From positions 1,178,001-1,242,000 of the forward strand of contig NZ_CP040504.1 in NCBI RefSeq assembly GCF_005886145.1: a DNA stretch of 64,000 bases, given 5' to 3'. Within the stretch, counting starts at the first letter, position 1; each line of letters starts with the position of its first letter. A program made the translations under genes and the position numbers. Shown here piece after piece: positions 1-9,612 of the stretch. The notes under the pieces were generated by a model. That model was given only the letters and a program-made list of their open reading frames with translations. It did no database searches and was not told where the DNA came from. Source of the stretch: Neisseria sp. oral taxon 014 str. F0314. GTDB taxonomy: Bacteria > Pseudomonadota > Gammaproteobacteria > Burkholderiales > Neisseriaceae.

Positions 1-215
1 TGGACACGGAAACGCTCAAAAGGGCGCGGCCTTATGTGATTGTAGGGGCGTTTATCGTCGCCGCCGTCATCACGCCGCCCGACGTCGTGTCGCAGATTCT
101 GCTGGCCGTGCCGCTGATTATCCTTTACGAGGCGGGGATTTGGTTCAGCCGCTTTACCAAACCGGTTGATCGGGATGACGCAAACGACACGCCGCAGCCG
201 CCCGTACAAGTTTAA
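1..215 (+). CDS. tatC: Sec-independent protein translocase TatC, C-terminal fragment
   Basis: Only the last ~71 codons are present; the gene begins outside the window and ends at the TAA at 213-215. The translated tail has the RPYVIVGAFIVAAVITPPD stretch and then LLAVPLIILYEAGIWF, which match transmembrane helices 5-6 of TatC, the polytopic inner-membrane receptor that binds twin-arginine signal peptides and exports folded proteins. A short acidic, proline-containing cytoplasmic tail follows. A DUS-hairpin terminator lies directly downstream, so tatC is probably the last gene of a tat operon. The assignment rests on these recognisable C-terminal motifs. Confidence 0.9.
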   Translation, partial: DTETLKRARPYVIVGAFIVAAVITPPDVVSQILLAVPLIILYEAGIWFSRFTKPVDRDDANDTPQPPVQV

Positions 216-227
216 CTTCAATACATA

Positions 228-269
228 AAAGGCCGTCTGAAACAAAATTCCTGTTTCAGACGGCCTTTT
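228..269. terminator. DUS inverted-repeat terminator after tatC
   Basis: AAAGGCCGTCTGAAAC and its reverse complement flank a short loop and are followed by a T run. It ends tatC transcription and carries two DNA uptake sequences in opposite orientation. Confidence 0.8.
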
Positions 270-343
270 ATTTGGCTGCGAAATGCAACGCGCCCACTGG
301 TTTTCTGTATAATCCGATATTCCCTTTTCCGGCAAAAAGCCAA

Positions 344-724
344 ATGAAACAACGCTCAGTAAATATATCCGCCCGCAAACCCCTACCGTATGCGGCAGCC
401 TGCGCCAGCCTGCTGGCGCTGATTGCCGTCAGTCTCGCTTGGGAACTTTGGATTGCGCCGCTGCGCGAGGGCGGTTCGTGGCTGGCACTCAAGGCATTGC
501 CGCTGTGCCTGCCGTTGTCGGGCATTCTCAAAGGCAGGGTTTATACCTACCAATACAGTTCGATGCTGGTTCTGATTTATTTCGCCGAAGCCGTTATGCG
601 CCTCTTTGACGCCACGCCCGCCGGACGCCTCTGCGCGGCGGCAGCAGCCGTATGCTGCACGGTGTTTTTCGTTTCCTGCATGGCTTTTGTCAAACAAAAA
701 CAGAAGGAGGCCCGTCATGGCTGA
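344..724 (+). CDS. DUF2069 family inner-membrane protein
   Basis: A 126-residue hydrophobic protein with about four predicted membrane segments (LLALIAVSLAWELWIAP, LALKALPLCLPLSGIL, YSSMLVLIYFAEAVMRLF and a C-terminal segment) and a basic cytoplasmic tail. The size and the WxxxIAPLREGGS...LALKALPL...YTYQ..SML pattern are those of DUF2069, a proteobacterial family of unknown function. An in-frame ATG lies upstream at 272, but it would add 24 non-conserved residues, so the start at 344 is preferred. The gene overlaps the start of pglL by 8 bp and the pglL Shine-Dalgarno sequence lies inside it, so the two are translationally coupled. I cannot propose a function. Confidence 0.75.
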   Translation: MKQRSVNISARKPLPYAAACASLLALIAVSLAWELWIAPLREGGSWLALKALPLCLPLSGILKGRVYTYQYSSMLVLIYFAEAVMRLFDATPAGRLCAAAAAVCCTVFFVSCMAFVKQKQKEARHG

Positions 725-2594
725 CCGCCGCTTGTTTTCAGACGGCCACGAAACCGCCTACAGCCCGTACTCCAGACAAATACGCCGCGACGAATGGAAC
801 ATGGGCCTTGTACCGCTGTGGTTCGGGTTTCTGTGGGTGTGCATCGCCCCGTTTCTCTCGCTCTACCGCGTCGGCCCCTTATCCAGCTTCTATCTGGAAG
901 CAGGTTCGTTGTTGGGCGCGGTGGTGCTGGTATTGGCCACCTCCACTTCCGGCCTGCTCAATGTACGCCTGCCGTCGGCGAGTATTGCCTTTTTCGTGCT
1001 GGCGGCTTTCTGGTGGCTCCAGGCCAGAATGATGCACTTAATGTACCCCGGGCTGAACGATATGGCCGCATGGACTTTCGTCATCCTCGCCCTGACTGCA
1101 TGGGCCTGCCGCGGCTGGGTTGCCGAATACGGACAGGAACGTGTGGCCGCGGTATTCGCGTGGGCCTTGCTGTTCGGCGCACTGATGCAGGCTGCGGTTG
1201 CCTTGATGCAGTTCAACGGCTGGGCGGGCATGAAAATCTTTCATAACATCCTCGCCTACGGCGGCCGCGAAAGCATTAACGGCCAGCTCGGCCAGCGCAA
1301 CCACTTGGGGCATTATCTGATGTGGGGCGTATTAGCCGCGTCGTACCTGTGGTCGGTACGCCGTATGCCCGCATGGGCCGGCGTATTGTCGATAACGGCG
1401 CTGTCCGCCGCCTTGGGTTTGGTCAATTCGCGCACCATCCTGACCTACGTCATCGGCGTCGGCCTGCTGCTGCCGGTATGGCGTTGGCGCGCAGGAAAAG
1501 AATCCAACCGCACGGTGCTGATTTTCCTGTTCACCATCGCCTTGGTCGCCATCATCCAGTTCGGCATGGGGCCGTTACTCGACACCTTCGGCAACGGCCA
1601 TTACGAAACCGCCGTCGAACGCGTAGGCCGCAGCAGCTTCGAAGGTTCGGCGCGCGAAACGGAATGGGGCAAGGCATGGATAGCGTTTAAAAACGCCCCC
1701 TTGTTCGGCCACGGTTGGAACGGCTTTGCGCTGCAAAGTTTCCTGATTAACGCCGAACAACACAACTTCATCAACAACGTCATCAGCGTACTCTTTACCC
1801 ATTCGCACAATATCGTCCTCCAGCTTCTGGCCGAAACCGGCTTGGTGGGCACGCTGCTTACCGCCGGCTGCCTGATTGCCGCAATATGGCGCATGACGGT
1901 GCGCCCGTACCATCCGGCCTCGTTGCTGATGCTGTCGCTGATGGCCGTTTCCTTGTGCCACAGCATGCTCGAATACCCGCTTTGGTATATCTATTTCCTG
2001 ACCCCGTTCGGCATCATGGTTTCCCTTTCCCCCATCCGCCGTAAAGACCTTTCAGACGGCCTGAACCAAGCCAAACTGCGTAATTACGCAGGCGGCATCG
2101 CCGCTTTGTACCTGATTGCGGGCATTCTGCATCTGGGCTGGGTCTATACGGACCTGACCGAATACAGCCGTCGGCCGAAAACCGACACGCCGGCCGACAC
2201 CGCCCTCAAAATAGAAGGCTTGAGACGCATCGCCGACAGCCAGCCCATGTTGCGTTACTACGCCCAACTGAGCCTGACCCATTACGCCGATCCGACCGAT
2301 ATCGTTATCCGTCCGTGGGCGGAGCAGGCGGCAATCGAAGCCCTGACCTTCCGGCCTTTCGCCAACGCCCACCAAGTCGGCCTTTACCGCTACCGCAGGG
2401 GCGAAACCGAGCAAGGCGCGCAATGGATGCAGTCGATATACTATTACTACCCCTACATGATGCCGTTTTACGCAAGCAAAATCCGCAGCAACGGCTTATT
2501 CAAGCCGCTGTTGCCTAAAATCCTGGCCGACTGCAAAGCCTTCGTTTCCGCCCCTAAACACGAAACAGCCAAATCCTGCGAAGCCCCGAAATAG
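717..2594 (+). CDS. pglL: Protein O-oligosaccharyltransferase PglL
   Basis: A 625-residue polytopic membrane protein. It transfers undecaprenyl-linked oligosaccharides en bloc onto serine in periplasmic proteins such as pilin, in the general O-glycosylation system of Neisseria. The Wzy_C/O-antigen-ligase core is visible in the middle: GQLGQRNHLGHYLMWG, then FGHGWNGFALQSF and a THSHNIVLQLLAETG periplasmic loop, with a soluble C-terminal PglL_A-type region (WMQSIYYYYPYMMP). The frame is open from 606, but AGGAGG at 706-711 and the ATG at 717, overlapping the DUF2069 stop, mark the true start. Internal in-frame DUS copies occur near 737 and 2050. From memory, the similarity to meningococcal PglL is high over the whole length. 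Confidence 0.92.
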   Translation: MADRRLFSDGHETAYSPYSRQIRRDEWNMGLVPLWFGFLWVCIAPFLSLYRVGPLSSFYLEAGSLLGAVVLVLATSTSGLLNVRLPSASIAFFVLAAFWWLQARMMHLMYPGLNDMAAWTFVILALTAWACRGWVAEYGQERVAAVFAWALLFGALMQAAVALMQFNGWAGMKIFHNILAYGGRESINGQLGQRNHLGHYLMWGVLAASYLWSVRRMPAWAGVLSITALSAALGLVNSRTILTYVIGVGLLLPVWRWRAGKESNRTVLIFLFTIALVAIIQFGMGPLLDTFGNGHYETAVERVGRSSFEGSARETEWGKAWIAFKNAPLFGHGWNGFALQSFLINAEQHNFINNVISVLFTHSHNIVLQLLAETGLVGTLLTAGCLIAAIWRMTVRPYHPASLLMLSLMAVSLCHSMLEYPLWYIYFLTPFGIMVSLSPIRRKDLSDGLNQAKLRNYAGGIAALYLIAGILHLGWVYTDLTEYSRRPKTDTPADTALKIEGLRRIADSQPMLRYYAQLSLTHYADPTDIVIRPWAEQAAIEALTFRPFANAHQVGLYRYRRGETEQGAQWMQSIYYYYPYMMPFYASKIRSNGLFKPLLPKILADCKAFVSAPKHETAKSCEAPK

Positions 2595-2756
2595 GGTTTG
2601 AGGCCGTCTGAAACACAAATGTAAAGACCTTTACGCTTGTTGCAAAAAAGCGCAAAAGCATAGAAATATACGCTATCTGCCAACTTAGATTGCATGTTAA
2701 GATAGTCCAATCCATCCGCCGGACAAAGGCGGGACAACTACAGAAAAGGAAAGACC

Positions 2757-3434
2757 ATGAGCCGTGTATTACTGGTAGATGACGACGCTTTGTTGACCGA
2801 ACTCCTCACCGAATACCTGACCGCAGAAGGCCTTAACGTACACAGTGTGCCCGACGGCGAAGCGGGCGTTCACGAAATCCTGACCGGCCAATACGACGTG
2901 GTCGTATTAGATTCCATGATGCCGAAAATGAACGGCTTGGACGTATTGAAAAACGTCCGCAGCCAAAGCACCGTCCCCGTGATCATGCTGACCGCCAAAG
3001 GCGACGACATCGACCGCATCATCGGTTTGGAAATGGGAGCGGACGACTATGTGCCGAAACCCTGCACCCCGCGCGAACTGCTGGCCCGAATCAACGCCAT
3101 CCTGCGCCGCGCACAACGCGGCGGCGAGCAAAACAGCGCGCCCAACAGCATATCGGTCAGCGACGTCGTACTCTACCCCGCCAAACGTCAGGCCACCATC
3201 CGCGAAGAACCGCTGGAACTGACCAGCACCGAATTCAACCTGTTGGAAGTCCTGATGCGCCACGCCGGACAAGTCGTCAGCAAAGAGACCCTGTCCATCG
3301 AAGCACTAGACCGCAAGCTGGCCAAGTTCGACCGCAGCATCGACGTACATATTTCCAGCATCCGCCACAAACTGGGTGATGCCTCGCTGATTCAAACCGT
3401 ACGCGGTTTAGGCTACCTGTTTGTTAAAAACTAA
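2757..3434 (+). CDS. misR: Two-component response regulator MisR (OmpR/CpxR type)
   Basis: 225 residues. The receiver domain (1-~120) has the acidic triad DDD at 8-10, the phospho-acceptor Asp52 in VLDSMMPKMNG, Thr79 and Lys101. It is followed by an OmpR-type winged-helix DNA-binding domain (~130-225) with the ELTSTEFNLLEVLM and SIRHKLGD...VRGLGYLF signatures. Its kinase partner starts 15 bp downstream. In pathogenic Neisseria MisR (CpxR-like) controls envelope-stress, LOS-modification and haemoglobin-use genes. A good Shine-Dalgarno (AAAGGAAAG) precedes the ATG. The ~160 bp upstream hold a DUS and a presumptive promoter region that I could not resolve firmly. Confidence 0.92.
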   Translation: MSRVLLVDDDALLTELLTEYLTAEGLNVHSVPDGEAGVHEILTGQYDVVVLDSMMPKMNGLDVLKNVRSQSTVPVIMLTAKGDDIDRIIGLEMGADDYVPKPCTPRELLARINAILRRAQRGGEQNSAPNSISVSDVVLYPAKRQATIREEPLELTSTEFNLLEVLMRHAGQVVSKETLSIEALDRKLAKFDRSIDVHISSIRHKLGDASLIQTVRGLGYLFVKN

Positions 3435-3449
3435 AGATTAAACAGATAC

Positions 3450-4823
3450 ATGAAACTGTTTCAACGTATATTCGCCACATTTTGCGCAGTCATCATCTGC
3501 GCAATCTTCGTGGCGAGTTTTTCATTCTGGCTGGTACAGAACACCTTGGCCGAAAACCAGTTCAACCAGCGCCGCACCATCGAAACCACATTGATGGGCA
3601 GCATGGTTTCCGCCTTCAGGTCACGCGGAGACAGCGGTGCGCGCGAAATCCTCAACGAATGGAAAGACAATCCGGTTTCCGATGCCGTGTTCGTTATCCT
3701 CGACGATGACAATAAAGACATCCTCGACCGCGACATCGACGAACAGACCATCAAACGCGCCCGCGCATTCGCCATCAACAATCCGAATTCGGATTTGGCG
3801 CGCATCGAATACGGACGTTTCGGCGAAGAATATCTGTTTTTCATCCGCGACTGGGACAATCAGCAGGCCAAACGCCTGCCCAGTCCGCTGTTTATCCCCG
3901 GCCTGCCGCTTGCCCCGATTTGGCACGAATTCATTATCCTGTCGTTCATTATCATCGTCGGCCTGCTGATGGCCTACATCCTGACCAACAACATCACCAA
4001 ACCCATCCGCATCCTTGGCAACGGTATGGACAGGCTTGCCCGCGGAGAATTGCAAACACGCATTTCGCAGCAGGTGGACGACCGCGACGACGAATTGTCC
4101 CATCTGGCCGTGCAATTTGACAAAATGGCCGCCCAATTGGAGAAGCTCGTCGCAAAAGAACGCCACCTGCTCCACCACGTTTCACACGAAATGCGTTCGC
4201 CGCTGGCGCGTATGCAGGCTATCGTCGGCCTGATTCAGGCCCAGCCGCAAAAACAGGAACAATACCTGAAACGGCTCGAAGGCGAGCTTACCCGTATGGA
4301 TACCCTCGTCGGCGAACTGCTGACACTGTCCCGCTTGGAAACATCCAACGTCCCGCTGGAAAAAGAAAGCCTTGCACTCGTCCCCTTCCTGACCAATCTG
4401 GTGGAGGACTGCCAAGCCATCGCCCAGCAGAACAAACAAACCGTCTCTCTCCATATCGATGCCAAAGTGCCGCAAACTGCAACCATCATGGCCAACGAAA
4501 GCTACCTCTACCGCGCGTTCGACAACGTCATCCGCAACGCCATGAATTACAGCCCCGAAGGCAGCACCATCAGCGTCAATATCAAACAAGACAGCAAGCA
4601 CTGGCTGATTGACGTAACCGACAACGGCCCGGGCGTAGACGAAATGCAGCTTCCGCATATTTTCACCGCGTTTTACCGTGCCGACAGCAGCGCCAGCAAG
4701 CCCGGTACCGGCCTCGGCCTGGCATTGACACAACACATCATGGAACAGCATTGCGGCAAAATCATCGCCGAAAACGTTAAACCGAACGGCCTGCGGATGC
4801 ACTTCGTACTGCCGAAAAAATAG
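3450..4823 (+). CDS. misS: Sensor histidine kinase MisS (CpxA type)
   Basis: A 457-residue inner-membrane kinase and the partner of MisR. An N-terminal membrane segment (~7-29) is followed by a periplasmic sensor region of ~130 residues and a second segment (HEFIILSFIIIVGLLMAYIL). Then come a HAMP domain, the dimerisation H-box HHVSHEMRSPLARM with His246, the N-box DNVIRNAMNYSPEG, and G-boxes DVTDNGPGVDE and KPGTGLGLAL. All catalytic motifs are intact. The two genes form an operon closed by the DUS hairpin downstream. Confidence 0.92.
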   Translation: MKLFQRIFATFCAVIICAIFVASFSFWLVQNTLAENQFNQRRTIETTLMGSMVSAFRSRGDSGAREILNEWKDNPVSDAVFVILDDDNKDILDRDIDEQTIKRARAFAINNPNSDLARIEYGRFGEEYLFFIRDWDNQQAKRLPSPLFIPGLPLAPIWHEFIILSFIIIVGLLMAYILTNNITKPIRILGNGMDRLARGELQTRISQQVDDRDDELSHLAVQFDKMAAQLEKLVAKERHLLHHVSHEMRSPLARMQAIVGLIQAQPQKQEQYLKRLEGELTRMDTLVGELLTLSRLETSNVPLEKESLALVPFLTNLVEDCQAIAQQNKQTVSLHIDAKVPQTATIMANESYLYRAFDNVIRNAMNYSPEGSTISVNIKQDSKHWLIDVTDNGPGVDEMQLPHIFTAFYRADSSASKPGTGLGLALTQHIMEQHCGKIIAENVKPNGLRMHFVLPKK

Positions 4824-4843
4824 GCCGTCTGAAACAACGGTGT

Positions 4844-4906
4844 GAGGCCGTCTGAAAACCAAAGGGAACGCCGGACGGCCTGTTTCCGCAGTTTTCAGAC
4901 GGCCTC
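4844..4906. terminator. DUS inverted-repeat hairpin after misS
   Basis: GAGGCCGTCTGAAAAC at 4844-4859 pairs with its complement at 4891-4906 around a 31-nt loop. A further single DUS sits just upstream at 4822-4833. It is likely the misRS terminator. Confidence 0.6.
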
Positions 4907-5031
4907 GATTTACATTACAATAACATAATTTTCTATCCCATCCGCCGACAGCAACAATAACAAAACACGGATAACCGGCAAATTAAAGAGGCCGATACCG
5001 GCCCGAAACCCATTCGAACAAAGGAGCAGCC

Positions 5032-7437
5032 ATGAGCGTACAATCCCTGCCCGCCTACTTCTTCACGCCGCAGCACATCATCCTCGTCGGCGCCAGCGAA
5101 CGCCCGCACAGCTTGGGCGAACGCATCCTGACCGCCCTTTTAAACGCGCCCTTCCAAGGCAAAATCACCCCCGTCAACCCGCGCCACAAAACCATTGCCG
5201 GCCTGACGTCCTACACCAACGTCGCCCGCCTTGAAGAAACGGCAGATTTAGTCATTACCGTTACCCCGCCCGAAACTTACGAATCCCTGTTCAAAGCCTG
5301 CCGCAAAAAACAACTGCACCACGTCATCATCATCCAAGACTGGGACAACCTGCCGCCTGAAGCGTGGGAAACCGCCGCGGCAGCCATCAGAAAACACCAC
5401 GGCGAAAAACTGAACATCAGCGTCTGCAATCCGGCGGGGGCACAGATTCCGACACAAGGGCTCAACGCCGGCATCCTGCCCGACTACCCCGCGGGACACG
5501 TCGCCGTATTGACCGGACAAGCCTCCCTCAGCAGCGAAATCAACGTCTTACTGCGCAAGATGAAACAAGGCGTATCCCGCCACATCAGCCTGAACTACGA
5601 TTTAAGTCCGACCACTTCCGCCGACTGGCTCAACCGCTTCGGCCACAAACGCCACACCCGCGCCGCAGTCATCCATTTCAATCCGCGGGAAAACCTGCGC
5701 AAACTGTTTAGCGCCATCCGCTACTTCACCCGCCACACCCCAATCATCCTGCATTGCACCCACCACGCCGACTCCGTCGAACGCTCCATCCTCCACTGTC
5801 TGGGCCGTCACTGCAACTTCATCGCCACCTTCAACAGCAGCGAACTCGAAGCCGCACTGCACGCGCACCTTTCCGCATTACAGCCCGCCTCCACCCTCAA
5901 CGTGCTGTCCAACACGCCCGTCGCATGGCTACAGGAAAAAGCCGTTCAATCGGGAATCTCACTGGTGATGCCGTCTGAAAAACCACATATCGACCAAGCC
6001 TATATCGGCAGCAACCCGTCGCCCATGCTCTACCGCAGCCTTGCCGTCGGCCAGTTGCAGCAGCATCAAACCGAGGCCCTGCTCGCCGTCGTCGCCCCCA
6101 CCGCCGAACACAACGAAAACACCCTAACAGGCGTTTTATCGGCATTGCAACAGCCCGACGGCAAGCCGCTGCTTATCAGCAGCCCATTTTCAGACGGCCT
6201 GTTGCAGTTCGACCGTCCCGAACAGGCCGTCAAAGCCCTGTCGTTACGCAACATTGCCGCCCATCTACAAAACGAACAAAACAAAACCGCCAAACCGCGT
6301 CCCGCATATATCAAAACACCGCAACTGAAAAACCTGCCCAAACTATTGGAAACACAAGATTTCGCCCAACTGGCAAAAAACCTGCACCTGCCCGATTACC
6401 GGCCACAGGCAACCCATGTCGGCGCACAGTTGACCTTTACCCGCCATCCCGCCTACGGCATCATCCTGTCTTGCACCTATAATGGCCGGACCCGCACCGT
6501 ACTACCGCCGTTCTCCACACTCGACGGCGAAAAACTCATTCGCTTCGCAGACCTGAAAACCAAACAAAAACACATCTGTCAGCTTCTACACAGTCTGAAC
6601 ACCCTGCTTGAACAAGAACAATACTTCGGCAGCATCATCATCAACCTCTGCGGCGACACCTTAACCAGCGACTTCAGGCCGTCTGAAAACGAGATACAGG
6701 CCATTGTCTCGAAAGATCAGAAAAGGCCCGCCGCCGCAACCGTACCCCGCAAAAACCTGACTGCGGCGGAATTCATCAGCACCACCAGCGAAGCCGCCGC
6801 CGAGTTTATCCGCAGCAAAAGCGAGGCCGCCGCCGAATTTCTGGCCGGCAAAGCAGATACCGCCGCACCGCCCGAAAACGTGCGCGCGCCCTATCCGTCC
6901 GGCTATCCGCAGAAAATCACACTGCCGGACGGAGAAACCCTCCGCATCCGGCCATTTACCCCCGAAGACGCCGAAGCAAAACAAGCATTCGTGCGCAGCC
7001 TCAGTCCCGAATCGCGCTACTTCCGTTTCATGGCACAAACCAACGAACTGCCGCAGGCAACCCTTGCCCGTTTCAGCAACCTTGACTATTACAGTGAGGG
7101 CGCATGGATAGCCGAAAATTCAGACGGCCTGATTCAAGGTATCAGCCGCTTCAGCCGCCTCACCCGAGACGAATGCGAGTTCGGCCTCACCCTTGCCGAA
7201 AATGCCCGCGGCAAAGGACTGGCCATCGAACTGATGCGGCTGATTATCCGATTAGCAACACAGCAGGGCTATCAGAGCATGAGTGCAGAAATCCTCAAAA
7301 GCAACCAAGCCATGCTGAAGCTCGCCCGAAAATTAGGATTTGCGCTGTCCGACTCCAATACAGACAAAGATTTATACCAAGCTAGGCTCAGCCTCCTGCC
7401 GCAGCCAACCGCCCCAAAACGCAAATTCCGGCAATAA
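5032..7437 (+). CDS. PatZ/YfiQ-like protein: CoA-binding domains with C-terminal GNAT acetyltransferase
   Basis: 801 residues. The N-terminal ~130 residues are an acyl-CoA-synthetase CoA-binding (Rossmann) domain (HIILVGASERPHSLGERIL, ITPVNPRHKTIAG). A succinyl-CoA-ligase-like flavodoxin domain follows (VAVLTGQASLSSEINVLLRK). A middle region resembles a decayed ATP-grasp domain. The C-terminal ~150 residues are a GNAT domain with the acetyl-CoA loop ENARGKGLAIELM. The order is that of PatZ, the lysine acetyltransferase that silences acetyl-CoA synthetase. A short tandem repeat (about SxAAAEFI three times, ~575-605) joins the ATP-grasp remnant to the GNAT domain. The E. coli enzyme is longer (~886 aa). 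Acetyltransferase activity is plausible; the substrate is inferred. Confidence 0.75.
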   Translation: MSVQSLPAYFFTPQHIILVGASERPHSLGERILTALLNAPFQGKITPVNPRHKTIAGLTSYTNVARLEETADLVITVTPPETYESLFKACRKKQLHHVIIIQDWDNLPPEAWETAAAAIRKHHGEKLNISVCNPAGAQIPTQGLNAGILPDYPAGHVAVLTGQASLSSEINVLLRKMKQGVSRHISLNYDLSPTTSADWLNRFGHKRHTRAAVIHFNPRENLRKLFSAIRYFTRHTPIILHCTHHADSVERSILHCLGRHCNFIATFNSSELEAALHAHLSALQPASTLNVLSNTPVAWLQEKAVQSGISLVMPSEKPHIDQAYIGSNPSPMLYRSLAVGQLQQHQTEALLAVVAPTAEHNENTLTGVLSALQQPDGKPLLISSPFSDGLLQFDRPEQAVKALSLRNIAAHLQNEQNKTAKPRPAYIKTPQLKNLPKLLETQDFAQLAKNLHLPDYRPQATHVGAQLTFTRHPAYGIILSCTYNGRTRTVLPPFSTLDGEKLIRFADLKTKQKHICQLLHSLNTLLEQEQYFGSIIINLCGDTLTSDFRPSENEIQAIVSKDQKRPAAATVPRKNLTAAEFISTTSEAAAEFIRSKSEAAAEFLAGKADTAAPPENVRAPYPSGYPQKITLPDGETLRIRPFTPEDAEAKQAFVRSLSPESRYFRFMAQTNELPQATLARFSNLDYYSEGAWIAENSDGLIQGISRFSRLTRDECEFGLTLAENARGKGLAIELMRLIIRLATQQGYQSMSAEILKSNQAMLKLARKLGFALSDSNTDKDLYQARLSLLPQPTAPKRKFRQ

Positions 7438-7441
7438 AAGC

Positions 7442-7471
7442 TTGCATAAAAACCACAAATTACCCTAAAAT
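7442..7471 (+). promoter_or_regulatory. Putative sigma-70 promoter of the rpsP operon
   Basis: TTGCAT at 7442-7447 and TAAAAT at 7466-7471, spaced by 18 bp, lie just after the previous gene and ~40 bp before the rpsP ATG. Confidence 0.5.
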
Positions 7472-7513
7472 TGACCGTTTCTAGATATCCGTATTTCTCA
7501 AAAAGGACTCAAA

Positions 7514-7762
7514 ATGGTAGTTATCCGTTTGGCTCGAGGCGGCTCCAAACACCGCCCTTTCTTCAACGTAATCGTAACTGACTCACGCAACCGCAGAGAC
7601 GGCCGCTTTATTGAACGCGTCGGCTTCTACAACCCCGTCGCAAACGAAAAACAAGAACGCGTACGCTTGAACGCAGATCGTTTGAACCACTGGATTGCAC
7701 AAGGCGCACAAGTCAGCGATGCAGTCACCAAATTGATTAAAAATCAAAAAGCCGCTGCTTAA
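7514..7762 (+). CDS. rpsP: 30S ribosomal protein S16
   Basis: An 82-residue basic protein starting [17 protein letters not shown] with the [14 protein letters not shown] signature of bS16, a structural protein of the small subunit. It has the full family length. It is first in the conserved order rpsP-rimM-trmD-rplS, and an AAAAGGA Shine-Dalgarno precedes the ATG. rimM starts 16 bp after its stop. Confidence 0.98.
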   Translation: MVVIRLARGGSKHRPFFNVIVTDSRNRRDGRFIERVGFYNPVANEKQERVRLNADRLNHWIAQGAQVSDAVTKLIKNQKAAA

Positions 7763-7778
7763 ATCTGCAATTCCTGCC

Positions 7779-8288
7779 ATGACCGACACTCAACAACGGG
7801 TAGCCATGGGCTACATTAAAGGCGTATTCGGCATTAAAGGCTGGTTAAAAATCGCAGCCGATACCGAATACCCGGACAGTCTGTTGGACTACCCCGAGTG
7901 GCTGTTAAGCAAAAACGGGAAAACCCTGAATGTTGTGCTTGAAACCGGGAAGCTGGTAGGAGATGAACTCCAAGTTAAGTTCGAAGGCATTGATGACCGC
8001 GATCAAGCGTTTGCCTTACGCGGTTATACCGTAGAAATTCCACGTGCCGAATTCTCCCCTGCCGGAGAAGACGAATACTATTGGACGGATTTGGTCGGCA
8101 TGACCGTCGTCAACAAGGAAGGCATTACACTGGGTACCGTCAAAAACCTGATGGAAACCGGCGCGAACGACGTATTAGTCATTCAGGGCACAGACAAACA
8201 AATTCTGATTCCGTTTGTATCCAACTATATTGAAACCGTCAATCACGACAGCAAAACCATCACGGCAGACTGGGGCTTGGATTATTGA
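7779..8288 (+). CDS. rimM: 16S rRNA processing / ribosome maturation factor RimM
   Basis: 169 residues. The N-terminal RimM beta-barrel ([16 protein letters not shown]) is followed by a PRC-barrel half ([17 protein letters not shown]...PFVSNYI). It binds S19 and assists maturation of the 30S head. The stop codon overlaps the trmD start by 4 bp (ATGA), which indicates coupling. It has the typical length and no damage. Confidence 0.97.
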   Translation: MTDTQQRVAMGYIKGVFGIKGWLKIAADTEYPDSLLDYPEWLLSKNGKTLNVVLETGKLVGDELQVKFEGIDDRDQAFALRGYTVEIPRAEFSPAGEDEYYWTDLVGMTVVNKEGITLGTVKNLMETGANDVLVIQGTDKQILIPFVSNYIETVNHDSKTITADWGLDY

Positions 8289-9034
8289 TGTTTATACAAA
8301 GCATCACCCTGTTTCCCGAAATGTTCGACAGTATCACCGAATACGGTGTAACCGGTCGCGCATTGAAACAAAAACTCTGGCGGTTCCAAGCTATCAATCC
8401 GCGCAGATTTGCCGATAACAAACTCGGCTATATCGATGACCGTCCTTTTGGTGGCGGACCGGGAATGATAATGATGGCTCCGCCATTACAAGCTGCAATC
8501 GACCAAGCGAAACAAGCATGTGGCGGCGGCAGGGTTATTTACCTAAGTCCGCAAGGGCAGCCTTTCACACAGCAAAAAGCCGCCGAATTGGCCGAATCGG
8601 AAAACCTGATTCTACTTTGCGGCCGCTACGAAGGCATAGACGAACGTTTGCTGCAAAGCAGTGTTGACGAAGAAATCAGTATGGGGGACTTCGTCGTCTC
8701 CGGCGGCGAACTTCCGGCCATGATGTTGATGGATGCAGTATTACGGTTAATACCGGGCGTATTGGGCGATATTCAGTCCGCCGAGCAAGATTCGTTTTCA
8801 GACGGCCTTTTGGACTGCCCTCATTACACCAAACCCTTAGAATTTCAAGGCATGAGTGTTCCGGACGTACTGCGTTCGGGCAATCACGGCCTGATAGCCG
8901 AGTGGCGGTTGAAACAATCGCTGCAACGCACTTTAGAGCGCCGCCCCGATTTATTGGAAAAGCGCAGTTTAATCCCAAAGGAATCCCGCCTCTTAAAAGA
9001 AATCTTGCAAGAGCAACAGGAAATCCAATCATAA
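8285..9034 (+). CDS. trmD: tRNA (guanine-N1-)-methyltransferase TrmD
   Basis: A 249-residue SPOUT-class enzyme that makes m1G37 in tRNAs reading CNN/GGG codons, using S-adenosylmethionine. Key motifs: [11 protein letters not shown], the knot segments [13 protein letters not shown] and [15 protein letters not shown], and the [16 protein letters not shown] catalytic loop. It overlaps rimM by 4 bp; rplS follows after 13 bp. A DUS lies inside the coding sequence at ~8798-8809. Confidence 0.98.
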   Translation: MMFIQSITLFPEMFDSITEYGVTGRALKQKLWRFQAINPRRFADNKLGYIDDRPFGGGPGMIMMAPPLQAAIDQAKQACGGGRVIYLSPQGQPFTQQKAAELAESENLILLCGRYEGIDERLLQSSVDEEISMGDFVVSGGELPAMMLMDAVLRLIPGVLGDIQSAEQDSFSDGLLDCPHYTKPLEFQGMSVPDVLRSGNHGLIAEWRLKQSLQRTLERRPDLLEKRSLIPKESRLLKEILQEQQEIQS

Positions 9035-9047
9035 CTTAGGAAAAACA

Positions 9048-9413
9048 ATGAACTTGATTCAACAATTAGAGCAAGAAGAAATTGCTCGTTTGAACAAAGA
9101 AATCCCTGAATTCGCACCCGGCGACACCGTAGTCGTTTCCGTACGCGTAGTAGAGGGTAACCGCAGCCGTTTACAGGCCTACGAAGGTGTCGTTATCGCC
9201 CGTCGTAACCGCGGTTTGAACAGCAACTTCATCGTCCGCAAAATTTCCAGCGGTGAAGGTGTTGAGCGTACATTCCAACTGTATTCTCCTTCCGTAGAAA
9301 AAATCGAAGTGAAACGTCGTGGCGACGTACGTCGTGCCAAACTGTACTATCTGCGTGGTCTGACTGGTAAAGCGGCACGCATTAAAGAAAAACTGCCCGC
9401 ACGCAAAGGTTAA
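9048..9413 (+). CDS. rplS: 50S ribosomal protein L19
   Basis: A 121-residue bL19 of full length with [20 protein letters not shown] and the basic C-terminus [16 protein letters not shown]. It sits at the 30S-50S interface. It is last in the rpsP operon and is followed by a strong non-DUS terminator. Confidence 0.98.
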   Translation: MNLIQQLEQEEIARLNKEIPEFAPGDTVVVSVRVVEGNRSRLQAYEGVVIARRNRGLNSNFIVRKISSGEGVERTFQLYSPSVEKIEVKRRGDVRRAKLYYLRGLTGKAARIKEKLPARKG

Positions 9414-9430
9414 TTCCTTCCAATCAAGAA

Positions 9431-9457
9431 ATGCCCGCCCCAACGGCGGGCATTTTT
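9431..9457 (+). terminator. Rho-independent terminator of the rpsP-rplS operon
   Basis: ATGCCCGCC-CCAAC-GGCGGGCAT followed by TTTTT, starting 17 bp after the rplS stop. Confidence 0.9.
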
Positions 9458-9511
9458 GCAACTATTTCAGACGGCCTTTCGACCCATATCGGAATTTGCT
9501 AGAATCATTCT

Positions 9512-9600
9512 TTCCAAGGAAACAGGGGTGCTGCATCATGCGGCTGAGAAAAACCCTTCGCACCCGATACAGTTAATACTGTCGTGGGGAGTTTGCTTTA
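9512..9600 (+). promoter_or_regulatory. TPP (thi-box) riboswitch
   Basis: The conserved thi-box elements are present in order: GGGGTGC at 9525-9531, CTGAGA at 9544-9549, ACCCGATACAG and then TAATACTGTCGTGGGGAG ending at 9590. P1 can form between AAGGAAAC (9516-9523) and GTTTGCTT (9591-9598) with one mismatch. Thiamine pyrophosphate binding would therefore be sensed in the leader of the transporter gene that follows. The motif order and spacing make this assignment firm. Confidence 0.9.
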
Positions 9601-9612
9601 AGCTGATGATTT

